Source: a virus. Taken from it: a DNA stretch of 33,446 nucleotides. The translations under genes and the position numbers were made by a program. The stretch covers positions 1-33,446 of the IMG/VR virus record IMGVR_UViG_3300047556_000036; one strand, given 5' to 3'. Shown here in pieces: positions 30,156 to 33,446 of the stretch. The stretch's first letter is position 1, and each line of letters opens with the position of its first letter. A model generated the notes under the pieces. The model was not told the DNA's origin and searched no databases. It saw only the letters and a list, made by a program, of their open reading frames with translations.

Positions 30156-31297
30156 GCTACCTCCTTAATGTTAAGCTCTTCCATGATCTTTTGTCTAATT
30201 GTCTCTGCTGACATAGTATAGTCTAGCCTCAGCAAATTGTAACTGTTGTCTTTGGCCCAGGCTGTTTTTATGGAATCTCTAAGTTTACGCTTAGCCAGTC
30301 CGTCTTCACCGCCGAAGAAGTTGACGTTAGTAAAATGCTGAGCACCATCATATTCAATCAGCGTATTAGCGCTAGGTATGTAAAAATCAAATTTAAGTAA
30401 GCTTGTGTGTCTACAGCCAGGGAACTTAACTTGCGTACTAAACGCAATACCAAGCTTACTTAGTATGTTTGACACTAAAAGTTCACCCTTAGACGAACAA
30501 CAAACGGGGCATCCGTAGCCGGCTAAGTGGTCTGACGGTGACTGTAGAAAGTCACCATGTTTGGGGCATGTTATACTTACTTTAATGGGCGACCTAGTAT
30601 AAACTACGTTCGCATATTCATACTTATCACCGTGTTTAGCTTTTGCTTTACTAATAAAACTAGTGGTATCACTAGCAAGGTCGGACGACACCTTATCTAT
30701 TCCACACAGTCTGCACCCGTAACCGCTTAAATGGGAGATAGCTGTTTGTTCAAACATACCATGTTGCTTGCATATTATTTTAACCAACTCGTTGCTGCCT
30801 GTATAATTCACTAAACTATAGTCGTACTTGTCACTGTGTATCTCTGACGCCATGTCTATGAATTTAGCTGTAGTATACGCATGGGCTCTTACTATTGACC
30901 TTCTGCCGCACTTTGGGCACCCATTACCTCGGATATGGTTTGCGGCCACCTGACTGAACTCACCGTGCTCCCTACATATTAATCTTATGGGTAAGCCGTA
31001 GCCACTATACTCAGTCAAGCTATAATCGTATTTATCCCCGTGAACCGCCTTGGCTTTTTCTATAAACTCGTCTGTACTTCGCGTTCTATTATTCTTATTC
31101 TTTGTTATACCACAGATTGAACACCCGCGCCCCTTTAGATGTTGGTGTGGCGTCTGGGTAAATTGCCCGTGAATAGCGCATACAATATATACTGGATCGC
31201 TCATTCTTTTATAGCTAACTAGACTGTAGTTGTATGCGTCTTTATGCACTACCTTTGCTCTAGCTATAAACTCGTCAGTGGTGATCTTTTTTGACAT
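30152..31297 (-). CDS. Free-standing endonuclease with four zinc repeats and PD-(D/E)xK-like domain
   Basis: 381 residues. Four repeats of about 55-68 residues each begin with a helix of form FI-x-KAK-x-HGDKYDYS and hold a metal site C-x2-H...C-x2-C (C40/H43/C59/C62; C108/H111/C127/C130; C176/H179/C195/C198; C244/H247/C263/C266). The C-terminal domain (268-370) has E272, FDFYIP with D304, and IEYDGAQHF with E315 and D317, the layout of Vsr/DUF559-like nucleases used by phage homing endonucleases. It probably cuts at a specific DNA site bound by the zinc repeats and spreads into related phages. Seven CTAG in 1146 bp is sparse for this genome (1 per 52 bp at 2380-3060), which would suit recent gain. 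Start ATG 31297. Confidence 0.85.
   Translation of the reverse strand: MSKKITTDEFIARAKVVHKDAYNYSLVSYKRMSDPVYIVCAIHGQFTQTPHQHLKGRGCSICGITKNKNNRTRSTDEFIEKAKAVHGDKYDYSLTEYSGYGLPIRLICREHGEFSQVAANHIRGNGCPKCGRRSIVRAHAYTTAKFIDMASEIHSDKYDYSLVNYTGSNELVKIICKQHGMFEQTAISHLSGYGCRLCGIDKVSSDLASDTTSFISKAKAKHGDKYEYANVVYTRSPIKVSITCPKHGDFLQSPSDHLAGYGCPVCCSSKGELLVSNILSKLGIAFSTQVKFPGCRHTSLLKFDFYIPSANTLIEYDGAQHFTNVNFFGGEDGLAKRKLRDSIKTAWAKDNSYNLLRLDYTMSAETIRQKIMEELNIKEVA
30159..30166 (-). promoter_or_regulatory. Full Shine-Dalgarno sequence AAGGAGGT
   Basis: AAGGAGGT lies three bases before ATG 30155, inside the end of the endonuclease gene. It is a complete match to the common anti-Shine-Dalgarno sequence; other starts here have only partial matches. 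It marks the holin-like gene for strong translation independent of the upstream gene. Confidence 0.75.
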
Positions 31298-31333
31298 ATC
31301 AGCACATTACCTAAAAACGATATCTGTCAAGCC

Positions 31334-31930
31334 TTAAAACTTAGTACTAAAAGTAAGACCTAGTAGTAACGCTGGGTTGTCGTTGTCAGAGTTTAATGTA
31401 GTACAGTACCAAGCCCCGACTCCCAAGTGGCGCAAAGCCGGCGTAGGTGCGTATTTTGCTGGCATATAAAAGCTTGCGCCAATACCTAAAAAATCCTGTG
31501 TCAATACTGCGTCTGCTGCCATAGTACCGTAAAGCAGTCTTACTGGTGATACCCTTAAGCCGGGCTGTATAGTGTGTGTATTGGCACCGTAAGCTACGGC
31601 AGCAATGGCTCCGTAGTCTAGCTCTGTCCAGTCAACCATGTAGTAGTCTGACTTAAACGAGGCTATAACGTCCTGGTTTAGGTCACTGTCATAAAGTACT
31701 GACCTACCATCCATAACGTATTTACCCAGTACATTATTTGTATTTTTATCTTTAATAGTCAGAGTTCCTACTGCGTCCTTACTTGTCTTATAGAAGTGCA
31801 GGCTTGGTGGATCTTCCTTTATAGGATCCTTCCCCTCTATTGTACCAGCAGGCTGGCCGAGATTATTAAAGAATACTGTAGAAATAACTACAGCCGCTAA
31901 GGCTAGGCCTGCTATCGTGTTCTTATTCAT
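31334..31930 (-). CDS. Exported beta-rich protein with terminal Phe, 198 aa
   Basis: A hydrophobic N-terminal segment (about residues 5-21, after MNKN) acts as signal anchor or signal peptide. The rest looks strand-rich with alternating hydrophobic residues and Gly/Tyr/Ser (GLRVSPVRLLYGT; LGIGASFYMP; LRHLGVGAWYC) and ends in GLTFSTKF. A final Phe after a strand is the usual outer-membrane beta-barrel end signal in Gram-negative bacteria, though the region is short (about 4-6 strands). A phage-encoded periplasmic or outer-membrane protein, for lysis or superinfection exclusion, is possible. No family recognised. Start overlaps the preceding stop (ATGA). Confidence 0.58.
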   Translation of the reverse strand: MNKNTIAGLALAAVVISTVFFNNLGQPAGTIEGKDPIKEDPPSLHFYKTSKDAVGTLTIKDKNTNNVLGKYVMDGRSVLYDSDLNQDVIASFKSDYYMVDWTELDYGAIAAVAYGANTHTIQPGLRVSPVRLLYGTMAADAVLTQDFLGIGASFYMPAKYAPTPALRHLGVGAWYCTTLNSDNDNPALLLGLTFSTKF

Positions 31931-32871
31931 ACCATTGCCGGTATATTAGCATCTGACTTTACACGCTGGTATAACTTAGATTCCTTACCTGTCAAGTCTG
32001 CTAATGTGCCACTAACCAGTATACGTATGCTTTCTAGTGATGGGGTGGTAGTCCACTTATCTGTACATCCACCGGACTGCTTATAATTAACGTAGTCTTT
32101 CATACGTTTAGCCATTTCCTCTGGAATACTTGGATCTTCAATAAGCTGCGTTTCAAGTTTTATACCGCTGTAAGCTAAACCTAACTCAGGGTCTTCAATG
32201 GAGCTAAAGTAAATACTTAGCACACTGTCATACATCATTGAAATACTATTAGCGGCTTCTTCAAACCTAGCGTCTATATCGGCCTGAGACGGCTTATAAT
32301 CACAGCTGTTATAGTGATACACAGGAATAATAAGGTCCCAAGCTGTCAGCCAGATCTGCGGTAGTATATGGCTATACAGTGGGTGATACGGAAACTTAAC
32401 GCTGTCGAATTGGTCTATGCTATCAAAAGAGGCCTTGCCAGTCTGGAACCAAGCTCTGTAGACTTTACCGCTAACTTGGTTCTCTCTTCCTCTAAAGTGA
32501 TTACGGGCAATTGAAGCTCTAGCAATCTTTAATAACTCTTCTCTAGCCCATCTAAACTGATTTCTTATAATCCTCTTACTATCCTCTGGGCTTAGCGTAC
32601 CTGTATTAGCAGCTGAAATAGTCTGGAGTTCTTTAAGCATCAGGCCGAACATCTCGGTCATAGCAGCGTGCCTGTCGTTAGCGCCCTTGTCGTGCTGATC
32701 CATCTTGCTCTCTATCTTACCTAGTCTAGCGTCTAAAGCTTCTACTTCTGATGTTTCCTGCTTCTTAGTCCTATACTGAATTACCATGTATATGATAATT
32801 ACTATAGCTGCTACAGTGGCTACATAGGGTGACGCAGTGCCTAAAACGGTCAGTAAGCTAGAAATGTCCAT
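31927..32871 (-). CDS. Membrane-anchored helical protein, 314 aa
   Basis: An N-terminal transmembrane helix (about residues 15-32, YVATVAAIVIIIYMVIQY) is followed by basic residues and a coiled coil (about 40-70, LDARLGKIESKMDQ), then a helical domain rich in Trp, Tyr and His to the C-terminus. No family recognised. Start chosen: ATG 32871; the frame also extends to TTG 32880 (three codons more), which overlaps a palindrome edge. Neither has a strong ribosome site. With the following exported protein (coupled by ATGA) it may act at the cell envelope, perhaps as one lysis or exclusion unit; this is inference. Confidence 0.6.
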   Translation of the reverse strand: MDISSLLTVLGTASPYVATVAAIVIIIYMVIQYRTKKQETSEVEALDARLGKIESKMDQHDKGANDRHAAMTEMFGLMLKELQTISAANTGTLSPEDSKRIIRNQFRWAREELLKIARASIARNHFRGRENQVSGKVYRAWFQTGKASFDSIDQFDSVKFPYHPLYSHILPQIWLTAWDLIIPVYHYNSCDYKPSQADIDARFEEAANSISMMYDSVLSIYFSSIEDPELGLAYSGIKLETQLIEDPSIPEEMAKRMKDYVNYKQSGGCTDKWTTTPSLESIRILVSGTLADLTGKESKLYQRVKSDANIPAMV

Positions 32872-32880
32872 ATGTGCCAA

Positions 32881-32900
32881 CAGGTTACATATGAAACCTG
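32881..32900. repeat. 20-bp imperfect palindrome, possible operator
   Basis: CAGGTTACATATGAAACCTG is a palindrome except for one mismatched pair (positions 7 and 14); the centre is CATATG. It sits 9 bp upstream of ATG 32871, between the zinc-ribbon gene and the membrane-protein gene. It may be an operator for a dimeric regulator or an RNA hairpin at the start of translation. No second copy was noticed. Confidence 0.4.
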
Positions 32901-32906
32901 AACAGT

Positions 32907-33053
32907 CTAGCCATGCTCGTAGTAAGCTGGCTCAGTCTCATAGGGGCCGAACACAGCTTTACAGTCTTGACATTTAAGGAATCTCTGGTCGTCTATAACA
33001 ATCATCTTAACTTTGCAGTGTGGGCAGTCCTGTGGGTCGATGTTGTTTTCCAT
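32907..33053 (-). CDS. Small zinc-ribbon protein, 48 aa
   Basis: ATG at 33053-33051 opens a 48-residue frame ending in TAG at 32909-32907. It encodes C-P-H-C (residues 10-13) and C-Q-D-C (28-31), a four-Cys zinc ribbon, with a short acidic tail rich in Tyr. Such mini zinc ribbons are common in phages, often as DNA- or RNA-polymerase-binding proteins, but the partner is unknown. A promoter-like element lies upstream at 33101-33129, so this may be the first gene of a transcript. Confidence 0.7.
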   Translation of the reverse strand: MENNIDPQDCPHCKVKMIVIDDQRFLKCQDCKAVFGPYETEPAYYEHG

Positions 33054-33100
33054 AGCTACATCGTACAGATAAAACTGCTAAGGTCTACTTGACGATAATA

Positions 33101-33129
33101 AAGATAGCCAAGACTACATGGCGTGACAA
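33101..33129 (-). promoter_or_regulatory. Sigma70-like promoter candidate
   Basis: On the minus strand TTGTCA and TATCTT are separated by exactly 17 bases, in the 118-bp gap upstream of the zinc-ribbon gene. This is the largest intergenic gap in the window, where a promoter would be most expected. It matches the host housekeeping consensus at 5 of 6 (TTGACA) and 4 of 6 (TATAAT) positions. A phage polymerase could use a different signal, so the call is tentative. Confidence 0.4.
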
Positions 33130-33171
33130 AGTCTAAACTGTAATGACTAAGCCTATAAAGACTTAGAAGAT

Positions 33172-33446
33172 TTAGTTGACTGGTAAAACTTTATAACCAC
33201 TACAAAGTAGTATGGCTCTTACGTCTGCTGGGCACATTGAGCAGGGCGGCAGGGCTGGGAACTTGTCAACTACCTGTAGGCCAGCACACACTATTTCGCT
33301 GCAAAACCAGCGTGTATTATGACTTCTTCTAAAATGAGCAAGCTGACTAACTACTAAACCCCACCAGTCATAGCCTGCTCCGTTTTCCTGGCTGCAAAAG
33401 GCTCGTATCTTATTTTCTTGTTCAGCTGTAAACGGTAGCTCAATAA
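33172..33446 (-). CDS. NlpC/P60-like (YiiX-type) cysteine hydrolase, partial (N-terminus beyond window)
   Basis: The frame runs in from the right edge and encodes the last 90 residues before TAA at 33174-33172. It contains GYDWWGLV (24-31) and RWFCSEIVCAGLQ (45-57). A YDxxGL element followed by FCSE is typical of the permuted papain-like NlpC/P60 family, where the Cys is the nucleophile. The tail holds PPCSMCP, perhaps another Cys pair. Family members cleave peptidoglycan peptides or other amide or ester bonds. The catalytic His expected upstream is outside the window, so activity cannot be judged. The nearby membrane proteins make a lysis role possible. Confidence 0.62.
   Translation of the reverse strand, partial: IELPFTAEQENKIRAFCSQENGAGYDWWGLVVSQLAHFRRSHNTRWFCSEIVCAGLQVVDKFPALPPCSMCPADVRAILLCSGYKVLPVN

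Noticed and set aside
33147-33166. Stem CTAAG...CTTAG as a terminator for the NlpC/P60-like gene
   Set aside because: Only 5 bp firm pairing with a mismatch further in, and no U-run on the minus strand after it.

Overview
This window looks like part of the genome of a large tailed double-stranded DNA bacteriophage (Caudoviricetes-type). Every gene I can support lies on the minus strand, so transcription runs from high to low coordinates. Genes are packed almost without gaps, and many stop and start codons overlap (ATGA, TAATG, TTGA). Recognisable phage parts are a portal-like protein, a prohead-protease-like protein, a scaffold-like acidic protein at the left edge, many Ala/Gly-rich membrane-seeking proteins, and a phage-encoded multisubunit RNA polymerase. 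I see no terminase, major capsid or tail-fibre gene, no tRNA and no CRISPR array. The host cannot be named. A strong AAGGAGGT ribosome site shows an ordinary bacterial host, and a short exported protein ending in Phe hints at an outer membrane.

Layout in order of transcription (right to left). 33446-29829: an NlpC/P60-like fragment, a zinc-ribbon protein, a membrane-anchored helical protein, an exported beta-rich protein, a free-standing endonuclease with four zinc repeats, and a two-helix membrane (holin-like) protein. 29742-25245: a large fusion of membrane helices, coiled coil and a Nudix hydrolase, a spermidine-synthase-fold enzyme, and three small unknowns. 25190-18440: the portal-like protein followed by seven small to mid-size proteins, several with Gly/Ala-zipper helices. 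18438-8289: the RNA polymerase block. 8260-1: virion-type unknowns, the protease and the scaffold-like gene.

The most striking object is the polymerase. One 1893-codon gene holds a whole beta-like subunit running directly into the N-terminal half of beta', including the metal-binding active site (ADNDGD). The rest of beta' (bridge helix and trigger loop) is a separate gene downstream, with three genes between. A 436-residue intein carrying a LAGLIDADG homing endonuclease interrupts the beta part at the conserved GA-x-M-x-x-QAVP segment, so splicing is needed for the polymerase. Because the block sits between portal and protease, I infer that this may be a virion-packaged polymerase.

A second pattern links the morphogenesis genes. 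At least six proteins start with a short basic/hydrophobic leader that reaches an A-x-E motif at residues 14-21, as expected for head-targeting propeptides cut by a prohead protease like the one encoded here. The scaffold-like protein and a small membrane protein also share an almost identical 11-residue motif written with different synonymous codons.
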